The notes beneath the pieces were generated by a model that saw only the letters and a program-made list of their open reading frames with translations, searched no databases and was not told the origin of the DNA. This document shows positions 16,901 to 24,542 of a stretch of 64,000 bases of DNA, one piece after another. Source of the stretch: Leadbetterella sp. (GTDB taxonomy: Bacteria; Bacteroidota; Bacteroidia; Cytophagales; Spirosomataceae); assembly GCA_019638185.1 (NCBI GenBank), contig JAHBUH010000016.1, positions 36,288-100,287 of the forward strand, in the 5' to 3' direction. Numbering within the stretch: position 1 is the stretch's first letter; every line of letters begins with the position of its first letter. The translations under genes were made by a program, and so were the position numbers.

Positions 16901-17338
16901 CTATTCCTCTTTCCCCGACTCCTTATACTTTCTTCGCGCAAGTCTCTCCAAATCCCGGCTTGCATAATAATTCAGACAGGTAAATGAAATATAATTTTTC
17001 CCTTCAAACCACTCCTCTTCTCCAAGATCTATTTTTATATAGGGAGGCGGCGTCTTTTCTATAACCGCCTTACCCCTGGCCCTGGCATCATCTATATACT
17101 TAAATCCTATCTCAGAATTGGGATAAAATAAATCCTTACGTCTCAGAATAACCCTTAAGCTATCATTTCCGACTCCCCCTTTGATACACCCATAAAAAGC
17201 TTCATATTTATAGGAATCAATCCAGGATTGTTTTTCATTTTTAAACTGAACATAAGAAAACCTATCCTTGTATAAATTACAGGAACTACAATAAAGCGAA
17301 ACAACTATGGTAACACAATAGGTTACAGTTCTACTCAA
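16901..17338 (-). CDS. Tai4-like immunity lipoprotein, duplicate copy 2
   Basis: 145 residues, nearly identical to 14683-15123 in the mature part (FYGCIKGG, TCLNYYASRDLERLARRKY). It overlaps the end of the first immunity gene by 8 bp, so it is coupled to it and to the toxin. By family logic it should reside in the periplasm or on a membrane and bind an amidase of Tae4 type, either the local one or variants from neighbouring cells. Confidence 0.6.
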   Translation of the reverse strand: MSRTVTYCVTIVVSLYCSSCNLYKDRFSYVQFKNEKQSWIDSYKYEAFYGCIKGGVGNDSLRVILRRKDLFYPNSEIGFKYIDDARARGKAVIEKTPPPYIKIDLGEEEWFEGKNYISFTCLNYYASRDLERLARRKYKESGKEE

Positions 17339-17747
17339 CGTTATAAAGCTTTTTTCCTTCCCTATATTTTCTTTTCGCTAACCTTTCCACCCCTTTGCCG
17401 GTATACGCATCTAAACAAACCCTATACGCCGCTATGCCTTCCGAACCCTCTGACAATTCACCAGAATCGCCAGATAATCTGAACGATTCTGAAGCATTTA
17501 CCCGCGTAAGGCTGTCTATCAGAGAATAAACATGAGCTCCCAATATAGGTTCAGACATCCCACTTTTATCTCTCTTGTTCAAATCCCTGATTTCAGTATT
17601 GTTAAACGTATTATTCAAGCAGCTTTTAAAGTACACCAACTTAAACTCCTCTATATAAGCCTCTTTAAACCGCTTTTGTGGAATGCTGAAGCAGGAAACG
17701 TTCATAGAGGACAAAATAGCTAATAAAAGAAGAGACCTTATCATCAT
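17331..17747 (-). CDS. Putative cognate Tai4-like immunity lipoprotein
   Basis: 138 residues. The leader ends in MNVSC (lipoprotein-type). The mature part has FKSCL near residue 43 and YRVCLDAYTGKGVERLAKRKY near the end, the two-cysteine, helix-ending pattern of Tai4 proteins. It starts 4 bp after the toxin's stop, the usual place for an immunity gene, so it is the best candidate for the direct antidote. The 5' part of this gene is copied in the chimeric gene at 13621-14166 and its 3' end in the remnant at 15117-15190. Confidence 0.65.
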   Translation of the reverse strand: MMIRSLLLLAILSSMNVSCFSIPQKRFKEAYIEEFKLVYFKSCLNNTFNNTEIRDLNKRDKSGMSEPILGAHVYSLIDSLTRVNASESFRLSGDSGELSEGSEGIAAYRVCLDAYTGKGVERLAKRKYREGKKLYNVE

Positions 17748-17751
17748 TTAA

Positions 17752-19332
17752 TTAGTTTAATGGCCAAACATCAATATAGTATACCCCTCCTTTAGGGTTA
17801 AAATAGCACCTATTATCCGGGCATGTGCCACTCTCCAAAATGTCTGCATGACCTGTAGCGCCAAAGTAATTAGTCCCAGGATAGTTTGCTATCATTATAT
17901 ATATCCCTTTTTTCCCTTGTAACAAATTTGGGAAATTTACACCATTAGTTCCTCCTTGGCTACCTGTTAAATGATTTGACCCTGTAGGCGTCCCAAAAGT
18001 TTTTCTCATCCATGCGTTTAAACTTTTCGCAGATAAAAAATAATTTTTGTTATCCGCTCCTTTTTCTGTTTGTCCAGATATTTCGGGAATAGTTACTCCT
18101 GAATAGTTTAAACCTCTTGAAACTCTAACAGCGCACGCATTACTGTACGCTATTGGATTTGCCAAGTGATTATTATAAAGTGCTCCTCCTACGAGAGAGT
18201 AAACCTCAGAACTTGGCATCTGTCCGCCATTTTTCTTAGGAAAAGCCGCCTGAAATGCAGACCAGCTTGGCAGGCTTTGGGCGGGAAAAGTCAGGGAGGG
18301 GTCACTCCAATAAGAATCATCATAAAAATGATCTTGCCCCTCAGTCGGTGTCAAAAACCAATTCCTGATATGATCCCAGGTCACGTCTAAATTCACATTA
18401 ATATAATTAAACGCCCATAGAGCAAAAGCCAGTGACTCTGTGGAGAAGTTGTTTGCCTGCAAATAAAGCAACATTTCCACGGCTTCTTCCGGTCTTTCAG
18501 TCAGCCAGTCAATGTAGGCCGGGGCATTAGGATCATAAGGGGGAATACCTAAAAAATATTTTACCAGGGTAACAGCCATATTCTGAGCTGCCCGGCCGGT
18601 CATTACCATATATCCGGAACCGGGTCCCCCACCTTGCGGCAAACCTGGTTCCTCCCGTGGATCGTAAAAGCCACCGGGACCGGGACCTCCTCCTTCAGAA
18701 TTACAATCTTCAAAACTGATCACCTGCGAACCTTCCTCACAGGGGAAGTCCTGGTCATCTCCCGGTGCCCGTGTATACCGTGGACAGGTAGTAGTAATCA
18801 CAATGAATACCCTGGTGCATGATGCTGTCCTGGCTTTCCTGTCCTGAACCGGGTTTAAAAACTCCTTTCCTACTCTTCCTTTAAACCTGGGAGATTTATT
18901 ATTCACGTAAGCCCGTATCCACTCCTCATCCGGCTGGTAGGATAAAATATAGGCCTGCTGTTTACCCGCACTATTTTCTATAACCAGGTTTTCAATCAGA
19001 CCTTTACTATCTTTTCCCCTATTGATATTAAATGTATAAGAGGTGTACTCTTCCCCAGAAAACTTATTTATCTCCTTTAAATCCAATTTAAAGACATGAT
19101 TATCCAGCGTTATGACTGCTTTCCCATCCAGGATATCAGCCAGTTTCTGAGACCGTACCAAACTTACAAATACAGGGTCGCTCCTTAATTGATCAACAGA
19201 CAATGTAACAATTTCCGGTGTTTCACGTAAAGTAAGTGCCGGATTATTCATCCGTAAAAGAGCGCTGTCATCGTTTTTACAATTAAACACGAGGAGGGCT
19301 AAAAGAAGCAGGCGAAATGTTCTGAGTTTCAT
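17752..19332 (-). CDS. Lipoprotein with C-terminal Tae4-like peptidoglycan amidase toxin domain
   Basis: 526 residues from the ATG at 19332 (upstream ATGs at 19338 and 19365 are possible). The leader ends LVFNC followed by KNDDS, a Bacteroidota lipoprotein signal with acidic residues that favour surface display. Residues about 20-200 are an unrecognised beta-rich region; then a Gly/Pro-rich linker (GGGPGPGGF, QGGGPGSG) and a helical segment. The last 150 residues resemble Tae4: Cys in SNACAVRVSRGLN, GQTEKGADN, GKKGIYIM, His in GATGHADI, and an Asp 11 residues after that His, as in known Tae4 enzymes. Tae4 cuts the D-Glu-mDAP bond. No type VI secretion genes are present, so delivery as a surface lipoprotein is proposed. 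Confidence 0.75.
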   Translation of the reverse strand: MKLRTFRLLLLALLVFNCKNDDSALLRMNNPALTLRETPEIVTLSVDQLRSDPVFVSLVRSQKLADILDGKAVITLDNHVFKLDLKEINKFSGEEYTSYTFNINRGKDSKGLIENLVIENSAGKQQAYILSYQPDEEWIRAYVNNKSPRFKGRVGKEFLNPVQDRKARTASCTRVFIVITTTCPRYTRAPGDDQDFPCEEGSQVISFEDCNSEGGGPGPGGFYDPREEPGLPQGGGPGSGYMVMTGRAAQNMAVTLVKYFLGIPPYDPNAPAYIDWLTERPEEAVEMLLYLQANNFSTESLAFALWAFNYINVNLDVTWDHIRNWFLTPTEGQDHFYDDSYWSDPSLTFPAQSLPSWSAFQAAFPKKNGGQMPSSEVYSLVGGALYNNHLANPIAYSNACAVRVSRGLNYSGVTIPEISGQTEKGADNKNYFLSAKSLNAWMRKTFGTPTGSNHLTGSQGGTNGVNFPNLLQGKKGIYIMIANYPGTNYFGATGHADILESGTCPDNRCYFNPKGGVYYIDVWPLN

Positions 19333-19554
19333 AGTCATGTATTTTTTAAGTGTTGAAAATTCCAATTGTGGCAGATTAAACTCCTCCCGGAGAATCTTCC
19401 GAAACTTAGGATTTCTGATCCAATAAAAAAAACATTTTTCCTAAAAACTTAGTTAACGGTCATTTTTCTCACCATAAAACTTTGAATAAACCCATCCCCG
19501 CTAAAAAACAGCCGGTTATCTTCAGGCACTTCGTAACTAAGGCCCAAGACCCCC

Positions 19555-22500
19555 TTAATAACTTCCCGCCCGTCTGCGGGTCACTTTCAGGTCTTTCAGC
19601 AGGTTAGCTTTGGGGCGGAGGGTGAAGTCGAAGCCACCGCTGCGCATGGCGCTGCCCGAGATGGGCGTCCAGTTCAGGGAGAACATCCAGCAGTGGAGCT
19701 CCCGCACGATGCCCACGGTGGTAAGGGTGATCTGTTTAAAACGGAAGTCCCAGCCGCTGTTAAACGTGATCTTCGTGTTCTTGGTCAGGCTCAGGTCGCC
19801 GGAAAAAGATAAGGCCATGGTCCAGCGTTCCCGGGATAGGCCCTGCTTGCTGTAGTTGGCGGAATAGTTCATGCTCAGGTTCCAGGGAATATTGAAATCC
19901 ACGTAATCCATGGGATTCAGCGGCAGGTTCGTGTTAGGGTTAATGGCTGTGGATGCGGCCATTCCCCTGGCCGGTCCGCCATTCAGCACTTCCGGGTTAA
20001 GGCTGGTGCTGGCCCCAAGGGTGAAGGAGGTCAGGTAAGAGCCTACGTCGTCATCTTTAAATTCCGTGCTGCGGCGCTTCCATTTAAAGGTAGGAATCCG
20101 GATCCCCGCTTCGTTACTCTTCACCAGCGAGTCGGCCACATACATATAAGGATCCAGCGTGGCTGAAGCATTGATGTTCAGCTTGCGCTTAAACAGGGAA
20201 GTGTTCGTGGACAGCGATACATTAGACATCGCAAACTCGTTCATATCCTTCCGGGCAAAAATATTGTAGCTGGTAACAATGCCAAAATTATCCAGCAGCA
20301 TCACTTTCTCGAAGTCCGTTTCCGACGTATCTGACCGGCTTCTCACCTTGGCCTCCAGCTGGTTACTGAGGGAAAAGCTGACATTGCCGGCATCCCGTGA
20401 AGAGCTTCCGCTACCGCCGATATAGCGCGGCAGGTAGCGCATGGTGCCGTCTGAACGCACCTGCTGGTAGGTAGACAGCTTATTGCGGGGCGTATAACTA
20501 AAGCTTAGTGAAGGGTTAACCGTATGCCGGATGGCCTGTATCCGGCTCCGGGCGCCTAAATTAAAAGTACCGTAAAAACGGGTGTTCATGCTGGCGCCAA
20601 AAGCCACCTGGTTGGCAAAATTCAGCCCTTTTACGGTATCGATCACCACCACACCCCCGCTACGGGAATTCATATTGACATGCAGGCCGGTGCTGTCGCG
20701 CACGTAGCTGAGCGTGTCTATGGTGTCATCCACATTTACATATACCTTACGGCCGTTAGACAGTGTGATCTCCTTTTTCTCATTCACATAGGTATACTCC
20801 AGGCTGCGGTCATACAGGTCGCCCCGCATGGAAATAGAGGGCGTCAGGTTAATGTATTTCAGGATCTTGATATTCGGCAGCGTGATGGGAACATTGTAGG
20901 AATTCGTGATCCGGCTGTTCTGCAGGATAGGCCCCAGGCCATGGAGCTTGGGGTTCTGCAGACCGTCCAGCTCCTTCTGGTAGGCCTGTCTTTGTTCTAA
21001 TGACAGATTCAGGTCATAGATCAGCAGGTTAAGCTCATTGATGCGCCGAAGCTCGGCTTCGGTGTAGGGCGAGTTACTGACCCCTGCTATATTGTAATCG
21101 GTATAAGAAGATGACCGGTTCGTAATGCTGTTCGTGGCCTGAACACCACCGGTAAGGGCCAGCCCCACCCGGAAAGACTCATACCATCTCCCTACCTGGT
21201 TCTTCTCTTTCACAAAAGGGTTAAACTGCTTCAGACCCATGGAATAACCCAGGTTAGAAGTAAAATTATTCTGGTTCTGGCTGATGGAAAACGAGTAGGT
21301 GGAGGTGTACAGCTTCCCGAAGTTCCGCATATAGTTAATACTTCCCCCCACGTTATTCTGGGTCACGGTGCTGATATTGGAGCTCCGCACGTTACTGGCG
21401 TTGAAGCCATTGGTCATGTAGTTCATGTTGGAGGAAAAGCTCCTGTCGGTTCTCAGGCTCCGGGGCGAATGCGACCACACCACGTTGAACTGGTTATTGG
21501 ACGGGTTATATTCCTTGCCCCGCAGACCGTACTGGTTACTCTGCACGTTCCGGTTAAACTGCAATGAAAACATGCCGTTATACTTATATTTTTTGGCGTA
21601 ATCCACCTGCTCCTTCACCCCGAAACTCAGGTTGGAATAGACCTGGAACGTGACCGTATTGCTGAGATTTTCGTTAAAGGCATGGTAATACCCGAAATCA
21701 TTGAAATAAAAGCCGCGGCCGTCGTTCCGCTGCTCGCCGTAACTTCCCATCACAAAACCTGACGTACCGATCTCCTGCTTGGGCTGGACCGGGAAAAAGC
21801 CGAACAGGAAGCCGATAGGCAGCGGAATATCATGCACCACAATGTTAAAAGGCCCTGAAATGGCCGATTTCTTATTGATGAACATGATCTTTTTAGCCGA
21901 AATATGGAAATGCGGTTCGGCCAGGTTACAGGTAGTGTACTTGGCAAATCCCAGGTGCAGGTTATCGTACTGGTCCTTTTTCACCACCTTGCCGTGGATA
22001 TAGCCTTCGCCCTGCTCGGTGGCTACCGAATAAATCTTGGCCCGCTTGCTTTTAAAATTGTACCGGATGGTGTCCATGTGGTAGGTTTCCGTACCGTCTT
22101 CAAAGACCGGTTTCCCCCGTACTCCCTTACCGGTACTGTCCTTTTCATCCGGTACCCCGTGGGCAAAAATCTCATTATTCCCCCAGTTCAGCAGGATATA
22201 ATCTGCCTCCAGTTTAGTGGGCAAATACTCTACTTTGGCATTGGTATACAGGTGGTAGAGCTTCTTTTTGACATTAAAAATAACGGAATCTTTGGCATAA
22301 CGCTTTACCGTGGTGGTCAGACCGCTTTCCTTGCTGATCAGGGAATCCGCCAGCTGCAGCTTCACGGTATCCTTAGGTGCGGTGCGGGCGGACGGCATAC
22401 GGGCCGGTGTGGTTCGCGTGGGCGTAGGGCGCGTAGGCGTACCTCCCGCTGCCTGTCTTCTGACCTGAGCGGAAAGTCCGAAACTCGCTAGAATACACAG

Positions 22501-22563
22501 GATAAGTATCAGGTTCTTTGCTCTCAATCCGGTAGCGTAAATATGATAAACGCTGCTTTTCAA
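19555..22563 (-). CDS. lptD: LptD/OstA-like outer-membrane LPS assembly protein
   Basis: 1002 residues, typical of the long Bacteroidota form. A signal peptide (ILILCILASFGLSAQ) is followed by a Pro/Thr/Arg-rich stretch with PTRPTPTRTTPAR, then an OstA-like beta-jellyroll region (about residues 85-230: VEYLPTKLEADYILLNWGNN), then a large barrel with many alternating strands ending in a short basic tail. LptD inserts LPS into the outer leaflet together with LptE. Divergent from a cell-wall amidase gene. I see no terminator in the 222 bp between it and the toxin gene. Confidence 0.85.
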   Translation of the reverse strand: MKSSVYHIYATGLRAKNLILILCILASFGLSAQVRRQAAGGTPTRPTPTRTTPARMPSARTAPKDTVKLQLADSLISKESGLTTTVKRYAKDSVIFNVKKKLYHLYTNAKVEYLPTKLEADYILLNWGNNEIFAHGVPDEKDSTGKGVRGKPVFEDGTETYHMDTIRYNFKSKRAKIYSVATEQGEGYIHGKVVKKDQYDNLHLGFAKYTTCNLAEPHFHISAKKIMFINKKSAISGPFNIVVHDIPLPIGFLFGFFPVQPKQEIGTSGFVMGSYGEQRNDGRGFYFNDFGYYHAFNENLSNTVTFQVYSNLSFGVKEQVDYAKKYKYNGMFSLQFNRNVQSNQYGLRGKEYNPSNNQFNVVWSHSPRSLRTDRSFSSNMNYMTNGFNASNVRSSNISTVTQNNVGGSINYMRNFGKLYTSTYSFSISQNQNNFTSNLGYSMGLKQFNPFVKEKNQVGRWYESFRVGLALTGGVQATNSITNRSSSYTDYNIAGVSNSPYTEAELRRINELNLLIYDLNLSLEQRQAYQKELDGLQNPKLHGLGPILQNSRITNSYNVPITLPNIKILKYINLTPSISMRGDLYDRSLEYTYVNEKKEITLSNGRKVYVNVDDTIDTLSYVRDSTGLHVNMNSRSGGVVVIDTVKGLNFANQVAFGASMNTRFYGTFNLGARSRIQAIRHTVNPSLSFSYTPRNKLSTYQQVRSDGTMRYLPRYIGGSGSSSRDAGNVSFSLSNQLEAKVRSRSDTSETDFEKVMLLDNFGIVTSYNIFARKDMNEFAMSNVSLSTNTSLFKRKLNINASATLDPYMYVADSLVKSNEAGIRIPTFKWKRRSTEFKDDDVGSYLTSFTLGASTSLNPEVLNGGPARGMAASTAINPNTNLPLNPMDYVDFNIPWNLSMNYSANYSKQGLSRERWTMALSFSGDLSLTKNTKITFNSGWDFRFKQITLTTVGIVRELHCWMFSLNWTPISGSAMRSGGFDFTLRPKANLLKDLKVTRRRAGSY

Positions 22564-22602
22564 ATAATAAGCAGCATTTTTTAGTTTATTATGTAAAATT
22601 TT

Positions 22603-22610
22603 TATATTTG
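22603..22610 (+). promoter_or_regulatory. -7 box (TATATTTG) for the amidase gene
   Basis: TATATTTG fits TAnnTTTG in the AT-rich divergent gap, about 58 bp before the ATG at 22669. Confidence 0.5.
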
Positions 22611-22668
22611 TGAGTGCAAAAATATAAAAAACTATATCTTTAACGCTAGATTAAAAGATAGATTAACG

Positions 22669-23439
22669 ATGTTTTCCTATAAAATTTTTTACGCGTCAGT
22701 CCTGACGGTGCTTTTCTATTTGGGTCTGTCTTCTTTTACACCCGTAAATCCGGGTGGTTACGTCATTAATACCATTGTACTGGATGCCGGTCACGGGGGC
22801 AAAGACCCGGGTGCCGGAAACGGGCGGGAAAAAAAGTTTGCGTTGGATATCACCTTGAAGGTGGGCCAGAAGATCAAAGAGAATTTCCCGGACGTGAGGG
22901 TGATCTATACCCGCGATAAAGATGTCTTTGTACCGCTTCATGAACGGGCGGCCATCGCTAACCGTAACAAGGCCGACCTCTTCATTTCTATCCATTGCAA
23001 TGCGAACACCAAGTCGCATGTCAAAGGCACCGAAACCTACGTCATGGGGCTTCACAAGACCCAGGATAACCTGGACCTGGCCAAAAAAGAAAACAATGTG
23101 ATCCTGCTGGAGGAAGACTACAAAAAAACGTATAAAGGCTTTAACCCGGAGTCACCCCTGGCCCACATCATGCTGGCTAACTACCAGCACGCCTTCATGA
23201 CCCAGAGCACTAATTTTGCCGCCAAAGTGGAGAAACACTTCTCTAATGTAGGCGGAATACGCAGCCGGGGCGTTAAACAGGCCGGGTTCCTGGTGATCTG
23301 GGAAACCACCATGCCCAGCGTGCTGATTGAAACCGGCTACCTTTCCAATGCGGAAGACTCCCGTGTGCTGGCCACCGAAAAAGGAAGAGAGGAGATTGCA
23401 GATGCTATTTTTAAGGCTTTTGAGGAGTATAAAAAATAA
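22669..23439 (+). CDS. N-acetylmuramoyl-L-alanine amidase (Amidase_3)
   Basis: 256 residues. A hydrophobic N-terminus (ASVLTVLFYLGLSSFT) acts as signal or anchor. The catalytic domain has the zinc ligands in VLDAGHGGKDPG, the Glu region, and SIHCNAN, and ends with VLIETGYLSN, the family's second-shell Glu motif. It cleaves the MurNAc-L-Ala bond in the periplasm during wall turnover or division. It is followed after 40 bp by an mlaD-like gene with its own -7 box. Confidence 0.92.
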   Translation: MFSYKIFYASVLTVLFYLGLSSFTPVNPGGYVINTIVLDAGHGGKDPGAGNGREKKFALDITLKVGQKIKENFPDVRVIYTRDKDVFVPLHERAAIANRNKADLFISIHCNANTKSHVKGTETYVMGLHKTQDNLDLAKKENNVILLEEDYKKTYKGFNPESPLAHIMLANYQHAFMTQSTNFAAKVEKHFSNVGGIRSRGVKQAGFLVIWETTMPSVLIETGYLSNAEDSRVLATEKGREEIADAIFKAFEEYKK

Positions 23440-23446
23440 TATTTCG

Positions 23447-23454
23447 TACATTTG
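23447..23454 (+). promoter_or_regulatory. -7 box (TACATTTG) for the MlaD-family gene
   Basis: TACATTTG lies 26 bp before the ATG at 23480. A TTTTG about 24 bp upstream (23418-23422) could serve as the -33 element. Confidence 0.5.
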
Positions 23455-23479
23455 CGCCTGCACATAATTGCCGGACAAA

Positions 23480-24448
23480 ATGAAAATTTCAAAAGAGGTT
23501 AAGGTAGGAGTATTGGGAATTATCGGCTTGGTCCTCCTGTATTACGGCTTTAACTTTCTCAAAGGATCGGATATTTTTTCTTCTACCAAAGACTATCACC
23601 TGACCTTTAAAGATGTGATGGGACTGGAAGTTTCTAACACTGTCACCTATAACGGCGTGGTGGTGGGACGGGTTTCTTCCGTAGCGCCCGACTACGAAAA
23701 TGACCGGGTGAACGTCGTGGTTTCCCTGAAAAAAGAGGTTAAAATTACCGACAAATCAGATATATTGCTGGCTGACGCCGGACTGGTAGGGGGAAAGACA
23801 CTCATCCTGAGGATCCTGCCGGGAAACCCGCTTCCGCCTGGTTCCCAGGTGAAGACCGGCGTACAGACCGGGCTGCTGGGTTCCGTGACCGAAATGCTGG
23901 ATCCCACCCTGGAAAAGGTGGATTCCCTCCTTTCCACCCTTAACGTGGTGGCCACAGAATTCCAGGACTCAGGCAATGCCCTGAAAACCCTCCTGGCCAG
24001 CGCTACCCAGTCTACAGCCGGCCTGAACGCCATCATGGCCTCCAATTCCAAAAACCTCAATACCATTACGGGCAATGCCGCCGTACTGACGGCCGACCTG
24101 AACCGCGTGGTAAAAGACCTGGATACCCAGCTGAAGCCCATCCTGGCTAACGCCACCAAATTCACGGACTCGCTCAGTTCCATGCAGATCGCTGCTACCA
24201 TGGATAAGCTGGACGCTACCGTGGCCAGTTTCCAGTCTATTATGAGCGAGATCAATTCAGGAAAAGGTACCATCGGGAAGCTGACCTCCAATGATTCCCT
24301 TTATATGAACCTGAATAACACGGCCGAATCCCTGAACAAGCTGATGGTAGACCTGAAGGCCAATCCGAAACGTTACGTTCACTTCTCGCTCTTTGGCCGG
24401 AAAGATAAAACCAAGCCGGAAGAGCCGAAGAAAGAAGAAGAAGAATAA
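23480..24448 (+). CDS. MlaD/MCE-family lipid transport protein
   Basis: 322 residues from the ATG at 23480, which opens the usual MKISKEVKVGVLGIIGLVLLY signal anchor (split family pattern: short basic tail then one helix). The MCE domain spans about residues 35-115 (YNGVVVGRVSSVAPDY, ADAGLVGGKTLIL). The C-terminal part is long, helical and probably coiled-coil, ending in a highly charged Lys/Glu tail. MCE proteins form hexameric tunnels that move phospholipids between the inner and outer membranes. MlaE and MlaF partners are not in the window. Confidence 0.88.
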   Translation: MKISKEVKVGVLGIIGLVLLYYGFNFLKGSDIFSSTKDYHLTFKDVMGLEVSNTVTYNGVVVGRVSSVAPDYENDRVNVVVSLKKEVKITDKSDILLADAGLVGGKTLILRILPGNPLPPGSQVKTGVQTGLLGSVTEMLDPTLEKVDSLLSTLNVVATEFQDSGNALKTLLASATQSTAGLNAIMASNSKNLNTITGNAAVLTADLNRVVKDLDTQLKPILANATKFTDSLSSMQIAATMDKLDATVASFQSIMSEINSGKGTIGKLTSNDSLYMNLNNTAESLNKLMVDLKANPKRYVHFSLFGRKDKTKPEEPKKEEEE

Positions 24449-24464
24449 TCCCTTCAAGCCCTTG

Positions 24465-24493
24465 AAAAAGACCTGGAATATTCAGGTCTTTTT
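24465..24493 (+). terminator. Terminator after the MlaD-family gene
   Basis: An 11-bp stem (AAAAAGACCTG / CAGGTCTTTTT) with loop GAATATT, 16 bp after the stop. The rising arm ends in a T run, so it works in the plus direction. Confidence 0.9.
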
Positions 24494-24542
24494 CTGTTTA
24501 TGCACCTTATCTTTACCGTTCAACCAAACTCAGATATTCCTT

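Larger units (their letters stand above)
16416..17410. repeat. Segmental duplication, toxin-proximal copy
   Basis: Partner of 14205-15190. It contains the 128- and 145-residue genes, the gap between them, and the 3' end of the intact cognate immunity gene. Similarity to the distal copy weakens beyond about 17410. Confidence 0.85.
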
